Below are positions 36,237-44,109 of a stretch of 64,000 bases of DNA, one piece after another. Each line of letters opens with the position of its first letter. Positions within the stretch are counted from its first letter, which is position 1. The stretch is taken from contig NZ_CP049906.1 of assembly GCF_011305535.1 (NCBI RefSeq), positions 124,001-188,000 on the forward strand, in the 5' to 3' direction. Below the pieces are notes generated by a model. That model saw nothing but the letters and a program-made list of their open reading frames with translations, was not told the origin of the DNA and made no database searches. A program made the translations under genes and the position numbers. This stretch comes from Diaphorobacter sp. HDW4B. GTDB lineage: Bacteria > Pseudomonadota > Gammaproteobacteria > Burkholderiales > Burkholderiaceae_C.

Positions 36237-37208
36237 TCAGGCCTGCGGATCAACGAACAGCTCGTTGATGGCCATGCGGCGCGGCGTGAGACCTTGCTTG
36301 AATGCGGTGGCTTCCAGCGCTTCGATGGTCTTCAAGTTTTCCTTCAGACCGTAGGGCAGCGGATCGTTGCCGACGATCTTCTGCAGCGCGCGGTACTTCT
36401 TGTCGCCATCGGTATTGGCTTCGCCGGAGTTCAGGCGTTCCAGCCATTCCTTCTTGGCCTGGTCGAACGCGTTGTAAAGCGACTTGGCAATCCATGGGTT
36501 CTCGGCCAGAACCGAATCCTTGACCACGATGGTGCCGTGCATCGGGTAAACACCCGTGCGAGCGAAGTACTCGGTTTCCAGTTCTGCGGCATTGGGCAGC
36601 AGATCGGGGTAATCGGCTTCCACTTCCTTCCAGCCGCCCGTGGGATTGCCGGTGCGGCCAATGCCTGCGGCGGCCGCGAAACCACCAGCCAGCTCGCCGC
36701 TTGCCATCATGTCGGCAAGCGAGGTGCCTTCCGGTGCATGGATCACGTTTTCCGGCAGCTTGAGCTGCGTGACATGTTCTTCGTCGTCGACCACCCAGGT
36801 CACCTTGGACGAATCCAGACCGAATTCGTCGATCAGCACCTGACGTGTCCACACGCCGGTAGTGACCGAGTAAGCGCGAACGCCGACCTTCTTGCCCTCC
36901 AGATCCTTGGGCGTCTTGATGCCCGCATCAGGACGAATCAACAGACCACCATGGTGAAAGCGGCGAACCACGAAAACCGGCAGCGCAACAAACGGAGCGC
37001 CATAAGCACGCGCAATGATGTAGGTGGTAGGAGCCAGCTCGCACACATCGAATTCGACATCGCGCACCATGCGGCGGAAAGCGCCGATCTGCGGCTTGAC
37101 GGTGATGAACTCGGGCTCGACGCCTTCGATGGGAATGGAACCGTTACGGATTGCCGAGGTATGCGGATGCTCCGCGATGGCAATTTTGAGAGGCACTTTC
37201 TTGGACAA
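36237..37208 (-). CDS. 4,5-dihydroxyphthalate decarboxylase (Pht5)-like protein B
   Basis: A 323-residue Pht5-family protein without a signal peptide. Landmarks are FDVCELAPTTYIIARAYGAP, FVVRRFHHGGLLIRP, GIKTPKDLEGKKVGVRAYS and GLTPRRMAINELF. It is closer to authentic 4,5-dihydroxyphthalate decarboxylases than copy A, especially in the RRFHHGG segment. The start is a TTG at 37208: AAGGAG lies seven bases upstream and no ATG is near. It is the first gene after the activator-type promoter at 37290-37348 and so heads the whole array. Decarboxylation of an aromatic or pyrone dicarboxylate is likely; the exact substrate is unknown. Confidence 0.8.
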   Translation of the reverse strand: MSKKVPLKIAIAEHPHTSAIRNGSIPIEGVEPEFITVKPQIGAFRRMVRDVEFDVCELAPTTYIIARAYGAPFVALPVFVVRRFHHGGLLIRPDAGIKTPKDLEGKKVGVRAYSVTTGVWTRQVLIDEFGLDSSKVTWVVDDEEHVTQLKLPENVIHAPEGTSLADMMASGELAGGFAAAAGIGRTGNPTGGWKEVEADYPDLLPNAAELETEYFARTGVYPMHGTIVVKDSVLAENPWIAKSLYNAFDQAKKEWLERLNSGEANTDGDKKYRALQKIVGNDPLPYGLKENLKTIEALEATAFKQGLTPRRMAINELFVDPQA

Positions 37209-37289
37209 CTTTGTACTCCTTGGGATCTTTGTCTTTGGCGGCGATCTGCGGTGTCATACACCTGAAAAGCTTCGTCGCTATGGGTTGGA

Positions 37290-37348
37290 AGAATATTGAA
37301 AGCGTGGCCTTCTGCCACTACACAAAAAAGACATTCACTGGTACTTTT
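37290..37348 (-). promoter_or_regulatory. Activator-dependent promoter, element copy 2 (catabolic array)
   Basis: On the minus strand the 35-base element runs 37348-37314, starting AAAAGTACCAGTGAAT and ending TTTTGTGTAGTGGC. It differs from copy 1 at three of 35 positions. After exactly 18 bases the -10-like TATTCT follows (37295-37290). The first codon, TTG, is about 80 bases downstream. Confidence 0.78.
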
Positions 37349-37436
37349 GGTGTGCTCCGTACTTGCTAGGACAAATCGAAATCACATTCGGGATAACGCT
37401 TAGATATGACTCACAAAGCCTTTGCTGGCGCGGCTC

Positions 37437-38657
37437 TCATGCATTGCACTTTTGTTCAGGCACCAATTTTTCGCGCTGTGCAAGCGGCTCGAACAGGCGC
37501 ATCCACAGCACGCTTATTCCCATCGTTCCGATACCGCCCAGAACCACCGCAGCCACCGGCCCCATGAACGCCGCGGCAGCACCGGACTCGAACTCGCCCA
37601 GCTGGTTGCTCGCACCGATGAACAAGGTATTGATGGCAGCCACGCGCCCTCGCATGTGATCGGGAGTTTCTAGCTGCACCAGCGTCTGCCGAACGACGAC
37701 ACTCACCATGTCGGCACCACCCGACACCGCCAGCGCGAGCGCCGACAGCCAGAACGAACGCGAAAGTCCAAACACCACCATGCAGATGCCGAAGACGCCC
37801 ACGGACATCAGCAGCTTGCGCCCCACCCCGCTTTGCAGCGGATGGCGAGCCAGGTAGAGCCCCACACACATGGCACCCACGGCAGGCGTCGAACGCAAAA
37901 GGCCAAGGCCCTGAGGACCGATATGCAGGATGTCGCGCGCAAAGATCGGCAGCAGCGCCGTTGCACCGCCGAGCAGCACGGCAAACAGATCGAGCGAGAC
38001 GGCTCCCAGCAATTGCGGATGCGTCCACACAAAGCGCGCACCAGCCAGAAGACTCTGCGCATTCACGGGCTCACGTGGCGGCGGCACATGCTCGTAGACG
38101 ATGAGCATGCTGAGCGCAGCGGCAATGCAGAACAGCACCGCGCAGCTCACATACACGGCATTGGCATTCACCGCGAAGATCAGGCCGCCCACGGCAGGCC
38201 CGGCGATCACCGCCGCCTGCGTGGCCGATGAAGTGAATGCCGTCGCGCGTGCCAACAAGAGTGCAGGAACGAGCGACGGCGCAAGCGCCTGTTGCGCCGA
38301 CATCTGAAATGGCCGCAAGGCACCGAGCACCAACGACAGCGCAAGCAACATGGGCCGCGTGGCCTCGCCCTGCGCTGTGGCCAGCGTGAGCGCCACGGCC
38401 ACCCCCGCCTGAACCGCAAGACACAGCGCCACCAACCGCGCACGGTGCACGCGATCGACCACCTGCCCCGCCAGCAAGGTCATGAACAAGGCCGGCGCGA
38501 ATTGGAAAAGGCCCACCAGACCCAGATCCCACGCGCTGCCGGTCAAGTCATACATATGCCAGCCAATGGCCAGCATCAGCATCTGGGTGGCCATGGTCGA
38601 TGCGGTACGTGCCCACCAGAAGCGGACAAACGATTTGTGGCTCAGCAGTTCAAGCAT
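37437..38657 (-). CDS. MFS transporter (EntS/MFS_3-like exporter)
   Basis: A 406-residue major facilitator protein with about twelve helices. It begins LLSHKSFVRFWWARTASTMATQMLMLAIGWHMYDLTGS and has the loop motif LLAGQVVDRVHR, a pattern of the MFS_3 (enterobactin exporter-like) group. Such proteins usually export small molecules. It lies 16 bases downstream of a porin gene in the same direction, so both may share a transcript. No ribosome-binding site is evident at 38657. Substrate unknown. Confidence 0.8.
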   Translation of the reverse strand: MLELLSHKSFVRFWWARTASTMATQMLMLAIGWHMYDLTGSAWDLGLVGLFQFAPALFMTLLAGQVVDRVHRARLVALCLAVQAGVAVALTLATAQGEATRPMLLALSLVLGALRPFQMSAQQALAPSLVPALLLARATAFTSSATQAAVIAGPAVGGLIFAVNANAVYVSCAVLFCIAAALSMLIVYEHVPPPREPVNAQSLLAGARFVWTHPQLLGAVSLDLFAVLLGGATALLPIFARDILHIGPQGLGLLRSTPAVGAMCVGLYLARHPLQSGVGRKLLMSVGVFGICMVVFGLSRSFWLSALALAVSGGADMVSVVVRQTLVQLETPDHMRGRVAAINTLFIGASNQLGEFESGAAAAFMGPVAAVVLGGIGTMGISVLWMRLFEPLAQREKLVPEQKCNA

Positions 38658-38673
38658 GTGCTGCGGCTTTCGG

Positions 38674-39756
38674 TCAGAACTCGTGATTCACGCCGAACTC
38701 GAAGCCCTGCGATTTGGCTCCGGCCTTGCCCGCAGGTGATCCGGGAACCACAAATCGCGCATTGCCCTTGTCCCGCATGGTCGCGGCAGTGGCGTAGGCC
38801 ACCGTGCGCTTGGACAGGTGATAGACATAGCCCAGCGCCAATTGGTCGGCGCTGTCGCCATCGATCGATGTGGTGCCCGCCGTGCCACCCATCTTGGCGC
38901 GGTTGAACGAGAACTTCACCTCATGCGCGCCGAACGGAACAATGGCGGCAATCAGGTAGTTGTTCTGCTTGGCGTCCTTGTACTCGAAGCGGCGCAGACC
39001 GGCGGAGAGTTTGACCACGCCCGCATCCCAGGAGGCGGCAACCGCGCGATCCTTGAAGTCGGAGATCGTCTTGTCGTCATGCGTGGTGTAGCTCGCCGCC
39101 GAGACGAACACGGGACCGAGATTGATGCCCAATCGCCCGCCGATGGAATCATGCTGGTCGTTCGCCGAGACCTTGCTCTCGCCGAATGCCTTGGTGAAAC
39201 TGCCCTCCACGCCCCAACTGTTGCGCGGCAGAATGTATTGCACGCCATTGCTGGAGCGCTGAATGCTGTTGGAGTTGCTGCCGAAAGCCGCCGTCACCGG
39301 CGTGTTGCCCGCCGCACTCAACGAGAACAACTGCACCGATCCAATGCCGACATAGTTGAACGGATCGAAGCGCGACCAGTTCTGGTGCGTTGGTGTGAAA
39401 TCGCGCCCCATGCGCAGCTCGCCCCATTGCGCATGCGACAGGCTCAAGGTGGAACGGCGCTGAAAGCCTTCCGGCGATGCGAGGCCCGTATCGGTGCTCA
39501 GAAACGACTCCAGCCAGAACGAAGCGCTCAGACCGTTGCCCAGATCTTCCTTGCCGCGAAAGCCGTAGCGGCTGCTGGTGTACGAGCCGCTCGCCATCGA
39601 CAGCACATGCCCTACACCGTCGGTGTTGGTGCGACGGACGGCGGCATCCATGACGCCGAACACGTTGAGCGAAGACTGTGCCGATGCCGCGCCACTCAAA
39701 GCCGTCAGCGCAGAAAGAATGGCGATGGAGTGGATTCTTGTTGTTCGTCTGTTCAT
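38674..39756 (-). CDS. Gram-negative porin (OmpC/OmpQ type)
   Basis: About 360 residues from the ATG at 39756, where a signal peptide begins (MNRRTTRIHSIAIL, cleavage after Ala-Ser-Ala near 26). The mature part has the betaproteobacterial porin pattern: SSLNVFGVMDAAV at the start, RYGFRGKEDLGNGLSASFWLES, GELRMGRDFTP and a C-terminal Phe (FGVNHEF). It forms a trimeric outer-membrane pore for small anions. It precedes the MFS gene in the same direction. Its upstream region holds a weak copy of the activator element (39824-39882), so co-regulation is possible but not convincing. Confidence 0.88.
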   Translation of the reverse strand: MNRRTTRIHSIAILSALTALSGAASAQSSLNVFGVMDAAVRRTNTDGVGHVLSMASGSYTSSRYGFRGKEDLGNGLSASFWLESFLSTDTGLASPEGFQRRSTLSLSHAQWGELRMGRDFTPTHQNWSRFDPFNYVGIGSVQLFSLSAAGNTPVTAAFGSNSNSIQRSSNGVQYILPRNSWGVEGSFTKAFGESKVSANDQHDSIGGRLGINLGPVFVSAASYTTHDDKTISDFKDRAVAASWDAGVVKLSAGLRRFEYKDAKQNNYLIAAIVPFGAHEVKFSFNRAKMGGTAGTTSIDGDSADQLALGYVYHLSKRTVAYATAATMRDKGNARFVVPGSPAGKAGAKSQGFEFGVNHEF

Positions 39757-39970
39757 TGTTTTGGGACCGAACGCCTTCAACCGGCGCGGGTCTGTCTCCT
39801 TTGAAATGGGTCGATGAAATGCAGCGAATGGCAAGCGCCACGCGCAGGTAGGAACTGTGCCGACAAGCCCCTTGGTACGTCTATTGAGTTATGTTTCCGC
39901 GTGCTTGAGCAAACGGTTAACTCCCATGCTTTGGGACCATCAGGCGGTGTTGCACAGAAAAGCATCCAGA

Positions 39971-40011
39971 AAAGAAAAATCACCGGCCAGCGTGAAGCTG
40001 CAACCGGTGAT
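39971..40011 (-). terminator. Terminator of the Bug receptor gene
   Basis: On the minus strand ATCACCGG (as read, 40011-40004) pairs with CCGGTGAT (39986-39979), a perfect 8-bp stem, followed by TTTTCTTT. It is 20 bases past the stop of the gene at 40032. Confidence 0.85.
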
Positions 40012-40031
40012 GGGAGGAAAGCGACGAGCGC

Positions 40032-41006
40032 TTACTGCAGTGGAATATGGGCGTTCTTGATCACGCCGCGCCACTTGTCGATATCGGCCTGCATGCGACG
40101 GGTCATCAGCTCCGGCGAGCTCTTGTCGGGCCGCATGCCCATCTTGAGCAACTCTTTTTGCACATCAGGCGAATTCACGGCCTTGTCGATTTCGCTGGCC
40201 AAGCGGTTCACCACATCGGTGGGCGTTCCCGCAGGAACGCTCACACCATTCCATGAGCCCGATTCGTAGTCCTTGACTCCGGATTCGTTCAAAGTGGGGA
40301 TATCCGGCAGACCCGGATAACGCTGCATTGACGATACTGCCAACGGTTTCACGCTGCCGCCCGAAATCTGGCCCAGCAGCGGTGGCAGCATCTCCATGGC
40401 GACCTGAATGTCCTTGCTGCGCAGACCCGAGATCACTTCCGCGGTCGTGCGATAAGGCACCACCGAAGCCTCGATCCCTGTCATCGACTTGAACATCTCG
40501 GCTGACAGGTTCTGCGTGCTACCCACGCGCACGGTACCGATGTTCAGCTTGCCGGGATTGACCTTGGCATATGCAATAACTTCGCTCACCGATTTGAATC
40601 CTGACTCGGTACCAGTGATCAACGCCAGATCGAAAGTCGAGAGCGAAGAGACATGCCGAAAGTCCTTCATCAGGTCATACGGCAGCTTCTTGAACAGCGC
40701 CGTCGTCAATGCCGTTCCACTGCCCGCCATCACCATGGTGTAGCCATCCGGCTTGGCGCGCTGCACGGTCTGCACGGCAACCACTGGGCTTGGACGGTTC
40801 TCGATCACGAAAGGTTGGCCCATGCTTTCCGACATCTTTCGGGTGACCAGCCGTGCCACGATATCGCCTGCGCCACCGGGAGCAAAAGCAACGTAGAGCG
40901 TCAGAGGTTTGGAAGGAAAGGCGGTTTCGGCCTGCACGGCTGCGCAGCTTGCGGCGCATGCGAACGCCAAGGTATAGCGAAGAATGTTTCTTCTGGACTC
41001 GCTCAT
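40032..41006 (-). CDS. Tripartite tricarboxylate transporter receptor (Bug family)
   Basis: About 324 residues from the ATG at 41006 (GAGACAC upstream). A signal peptide ends near Val-Gln-Ala (residues 24-26). The mature part has the Bug landmarks FPSKPLTLYVAFAPGGAGDIVARLV, VENRP-like VIENRP, AKPDGYTMVMAG and a two-lobed solute-binding fold. It binds a carboxylate in the periplasm. The TctA/TctB membrane partners are not in the window, as is usual for orphan Bug proteins in Comamonadaceae. It is divergent from the LysR gene at 41150, with a palindrome between them, so LysR control is likely. Confidence 0.9.
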   Translation of the reverse strand: MSESRRNILRYTLAFACAASCAAVQAETAFPSKPLTLYVAFAPGGAGDIVARLVTRKMSESMGQPFVIENRPSPVVAVQTVQRAKPDGYTMVMAGSGTALTTALFKKLPYDLMKDFRHVSSLSTFDLALITGTESGFKSVSEVIAYAKVNPGKLNIGTVRVGSTQNLSAEMFKSMTGIEASVVPYRTTAEVISGLRSKDIQVAMEMLPPLLGQISGGSVKPLAVSSMQRYPGLPDIPTLNESGVKDYESGSWNGVSVPAGTPTDVVNRLASEIDKAVNSPDVQKELLKMGMRPDKSSPELMTRRMQADIDKWRGVIKNAHIPLQ

Positions 41007-41068
41007 GCTGTGTCTCACTACTCGTCATTGTTATCGGACGGGCAATGGTGCATGCGCTTGAACGAGGT

Positions 41069-41087
41069 GTCGATTGAGTAATTCGAC
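41069..41087. promoter_or_regulatory. Candidate LysR operator
   Basis: GTCGA (41069-41073) and TCGAC (41083-41087) form a perfect 5-9-5 inverted repeat of the LysR (T-N11-A-like) kind in the divergent region between the Bug gene and the LysR gene. Predicted by pattern only. Confidence 0.45.
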
Positions 41088-41149
41088 CGGGGGGTTGAGG
41101 GTTCAGTTAAGCTCGCGGCAGAGACAAGGCCAACCGCACGACACACCCC

Positions 41150-42082
41150 ATGACCGCATCCCAACTCGACTGGTATCTGCAGATCAACCTCAAGGCTCGC
41201 CAACTGAGATTGCTGGTTGCACTGGATGATTTCGGCAATCTCAAACAGGTGGCGGACATTTCGCATGTCACGGTGCCTGCCGTCTCCAAGGCGTTGTCCG
41301 AGTTGGAAAAAGGCCTTGGTCTACAGCTTTTCACCCGCACCCAACACGGTCTGCAGCCCACAGCCTACGGCGAATGCCTGATCCGCCACGCGCGCAACAT
41401 GCTGGTGAACATCCACCACGCGCGCGAGGAACTGCGAGCCATCAGCTCGGGCACGGAAGGCAAGATCCACGTGGGCGTGTTCCCCGCCTGGACTTCGGTA
41501 TTGTTGCCGTCCGCGCTCTCCCTGCTCAAGGAGCGCTCGCCGGGCACCAATGTGCTGGTCACCGAAGGCACGATCCAGACGCTGATGCCCGACCTCTCGC
41601 AAGGCAAGATCGACTTGCTCATCGGCCGCCTGCCTCCCCGACATGCAACGCACGATGTGGAAGAGCTGGAGCTGCTCGAAGAACCTTTGGTGCTGATGAC
41701 CGGACCCAGGCATCCGTTGGCGTTGAAGAAAAAGGTGAAATGGTCCGACCTGCGGGACTACCCTTGGGTGCTTCCTCCAGCCGGGTCACAACTGCGGGAT
41801 CCGCTCGAACGGATTTTGGAGCAGCATGGAATTTCGCTTTCCAACAACTACATCGAAACGCTTTCCACGCACTTGATCCGCTCTTATCTGCACATGACGG
41901 ATGCAGTGGCCATGATGGCCGCTGCAGTCGCCAAAGATCCTGTTCAACCCCTCAGCGTTCTGCCACTCACCATGCCCCGCCTTATGCGTCCTGCAGGCGT
42001 GATGTGGAACCGCAGCCGCAATCTGACGCCCGGCGCGCAGTTGCTGGTGTCTTGCCTGAAGGAAGTGGCCGATCAGCTTTGA
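41150..42082 (+). CDS. LysR-family regulator
   Basis: A 310-residue LysR protein. The winged helix spans about residues 15-75 (VADISHVTVPAVSKALSELEKGLGLQLFTRTQHGLQPT) and the effector domain follows from residue 95 (GKIHVGVFPAWTSVLLP; DLLIGRLPP). It diverges from the Bug receptor gene and probably controls it together with a carboxylate inducer. The porin gene at 42247 lies downstream in the same direction but has its own promoter element between. No unusual residues are seen. Confidence 0.88.
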   Translation: MTASQLDWYLQINLKARQLRLLVALDDFGNLKQVADISHVTVPAVSKALSELEKGLGLQLFTRTQHGLQPTAYGECLIRHARNMLVNIHHAREELRAISSGTEGKIHVGVFPAWTSVLLPSALSLLKERSPGTNVLVTEGTIQTLMPDLSQGKIDLLIGRLPPRHATHDVEELELLEEPLVLMTGPRHPLALKKKVKWSDLRDYPWVLPPAGSQLRDPLERILEQHGISLSNNYIETLSTHLIRSYLHMTDAVAMMAAAVAKDPVQPLSVLPLTMPRLMRPAGVMWNRSRNLTPGAQLLVSCLKEVADQL

Positions 42083-42116
42083 TCCGGCACTTCTCATTGC
42101 AAACCCTGAACACCAC

Positions 42117-42175
42117 AAAAGTCCAAGCGAACCTTGCAATTGTGCGTAGGCCCATGACGACCGCGTGAATATTCT
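42117..42175 (+). promoter_or_regulatory. Activator-dependent promoter, element copy 3 (porin)
   Basis: On the plus strand AAAAGTCCAAGCGAAC begins at 42117, TTGTG follows in phase, and the 35-base unit ends with GGC at 42151. After exactly 18 bases comes TATTCT (42170-42175). The match is weaker than between copies 1 and 2, but AAAAGT, GnGAA, TTGTG, GGC and TATTCTT fall at the same positions. The porin ATG is about 70 bases downstream, as in the other copies. Confidence 0.55.
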
Positions 42176-42246
42176 TGCTTCCTTCAAACGCTGCATTGCC
42201 GCTGATCGCGCGCTGTGCGAGCTCAGAAGAACCGAAGGAGACATTC

Positions 42247-43401
42247 ATGCGCGACACCGTATCGCAAGCCAAGGGCCATCTGGCACTGAGCATTTTGACT
42301 GCAGCACTGCTGGGCTGCTCAAGCGCCCATGCACAACAACAAAGCTCCGTCACGATCTACGGCATTCTTGACCAATACGTGAACTACCTGAGCAGTAGCT
42401 CCGGCACATCCGTGAAGGCGCTGGAAGATGGTGGATACAAAAAAAGTCGATTCGGCCTGCGCGGTTTCGAGGATCTGGGCGGCGGATACCGTGTTCGCTT
42501 CACATTGGAAAGCGGGCTCAGCGCAGACACCGGAGTGGCCGGAGACACCAGCGGGCGCTTCTTTGATCGCCAAAGCTGGGTAGGAATCGTCACCCCTTAT
42601 GGTGAAATTCGAGCAGGTCGCCAGAATTCCACATTTCTGGTGCGAGGCGACAACATGGACTATACGGGCCGCGCGCTGGGCTCCATCATCAACACCTTTC
42701 CGGTCTCCACACGCTACGACAACGACCTGAGCTATCTGTCGCCACGCATCGGCGGCGTCATGCTGGAAGCACATGCCGCCCTTCCTGAAGCTGCCGATGG
42801 CTCCAATCGTCAGGTCACGTATCAGGCCTTCATCGATTACTCCGATGATCGTTTCAAGATCGGATACGGCGCATTGCGTCAGGCCCCGCCCAAGAACGCC
42901 ACGGTTGATGTGGCCGTGGTCTATCAAAGTGCTTACGCGAGCTGGAAATTTGGAGATGGCACGGTCTACCTCGCCGGAGTTCGCAGCAATAACAGCACCT
43001 CGGCCGTTCCCAGCGGCTTTCTGCTGAACCCCACTGGCGGCGCACCCAGCGGAGGCGGTCTGATCAGCGGCACCAGCGCCGACGCGCGCCGCTATTTCAA
43101 CGTCTACCAAATCTCGGCAGACTACATGCTCACGCCGCAATTGCGAATAGGCGGAGCATGGGGGCGTATCGACGATACCTCCAACAGCGGGCGCGACGCC
43201 GTCGGAGGCTCGGTGGGCGCGTTCTACAACATCTCCAAGCGCACCATGTTCTACACCGTGGTGGACACTTTGAAGAACGGCCCCAATGGAGGCTTTCGCA
43301 TGTCGGGGTCAGGTACGCCCAAGACCAACATCACGAGCGCTTCAGATATTCAAGGCCAGCGCCTGCGCGGAGTTCATCTGGGGGTGATGCATACGTTCTG
43401 A
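42247..43401 (+). CDS. Gram-negative porin
   Basis: A 384-residue porin. The ATG at 42247 has AAGGAGA upstream and starts a signal peptide that ends in Ala-His-Ala near residue 29. The mature part reads QQSSVTIYGILDQYVNYL, RFGLRGFEDLGGGYRVRFTLESG and GEIRAGRQNSTF, and ends with the barrel-closing HLGVMHTF. It admits small solutes through the outer membrane. Its promoter region holds element copy 3, linking it to the AraC-dependent array. Its 3' end overlaps the convergent flavin reductase gene by 28 bases. Confidence 0.9.
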   Translation: MRDTVSQAKGHLALSILTAALLGCSSAHAQQQSSVTIYGILDQYVNYLSSSSGTSVKALEDGGYKKSRFGLRGFEDLGGGYRVRFTLESGLSADTGVAGDTSGRFFDRQSWVGIVTPYGEIRAGRQNSTFLVRGDNMDYTGRALGSIINTFPVSTRYDNDLSYLSPRIGGVMLEAHAALPEAADGSNRQVTYQAFIDYSDDRFKIGYGALRQAPPKNATVDVAVVYQSAYASWKFGDGTVYLAGVRSNNSTSAVPSGFLLNPTGGAPSGGGLISGTSADARRYFNVYQISADYMLTPQLRIGGAWGRIDDTSNSGRDAVGGSVGAFYNISKRTMFYTVVDTLKNGPNGGFRMSGSGTPKTNITSASDIQGQRLRGVHLGVMHTF

Positions 43402-44036
43402 AGCTTGTCGTCCAGCGCTTCCCACTCCTGCACAGACAGCTGAGGCATGACAAAGCGATCTCCCGTCTTGGTGTACCAACCGGGACTCTCCATGCGACCG
43501 ATCGCATCAAAGCGCGAGCCGTCGATATAACAGCGCTCTGCGTCTTTGACATGCTCGTCATCGATGTGCATGGCCAAAACGCTCGCCATCACGATGGCTG
43601 ATGATGGCTGCACATCGATGATCTGCATAAGCCGACACTCCAGTGCCACGGGACTTTGCTTGATACGGCGTCCTGCAATCCGTGTACAGGGCACCGTTTC
43701 GACTCCTGCCTTCTCGAGTTCATCCACGCCTGCCGGAAACGGTACGGCCGTTGTATTCATGGCTTGGGCAAGCGATGCCGTGACCATGTTGATCACGAAT
43801 TCATTCGTGGCCCGAATGTTCGCCAAGCTGTCCTTGTCGCGCCCTTTGGGACGGCCCATTCCGATGCACACGACAGGCGGGTGTCCGCCGAAGAAGTTGA
43901 ACAACGAATAGGGCGCGGCGTTGGCGACGCCATTGGCATCCTGGCTGACCACCCAGGCAATCGGTCGCGGCACGATGGAGGAGGACAACAGCTTGTAGCT
44001 GCGGCCCAGATCCAGTTGGTCCATATCGAACATCAT
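43374..44036 (-). CDS. Flavin reductase-like FMN-binding split-barrel protein
   Basis: About 220 residues from the Met pair at 44036/44033, with GGAGG upstream. The sequence YKLLSSSIVPRPIAWVVSQD, ANAAPYSLFNFFGGHPPVVCIG and NEFVINMV is typical of the FMN-binding split-barrel flavin reductase family (PF01613), which supplies reduced flavin to monooxygenases or uses it directly. No partner monooxygenase is visible. It is the last gene of the leftward CoA-thioester operon, after a hairpin that may lower its expression, and it converges with a porin gene. Confidence 0.82.
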   Translation of the reverse strand: MMFDMDQLDLGRSYKLLSSSIVPRPIAWVVSQDANGVANAAPYSLFNFFGGHPPVVCIGMGRPKGRDKDSLANIRATNEFVINMVTASLAQAMNTTAVPFPAGVDELEKAGVETVPCTRIAGRRIKQSPVALECRLMQIIDVQPSSAIVMASVLAMHIDDEHVKDAERCYIDGSRFDAIGRMESPGWYTKTGDRFVMPQLSVQEWEALDDKLQNVCITPR

Positions 44037-44065
44037 GATGAATCTGCCTCCAACAGTTAAAAGCA

Positions 44066-44096
44066 CGGGCATGAAATCCCTGATTTCATCGGCCCG
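44066..44096 (-). promoter_or_regulatory. Intercistronic hairpin (attenuator or processing site)
   Basis: Between the Bug gene and the flavin reductase gene, CGGGC-ATGAAATC (44066-44078) pairs with GATTTCAT-GCCCG (44082-44096) with one bulge. On the minus strand TGCTTTTAA follows, a weak T run, so partial termination is possible. Confidence 0.45.
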
Positions 44097-44109
44097 CGCA
44101 CAAGAGTCA

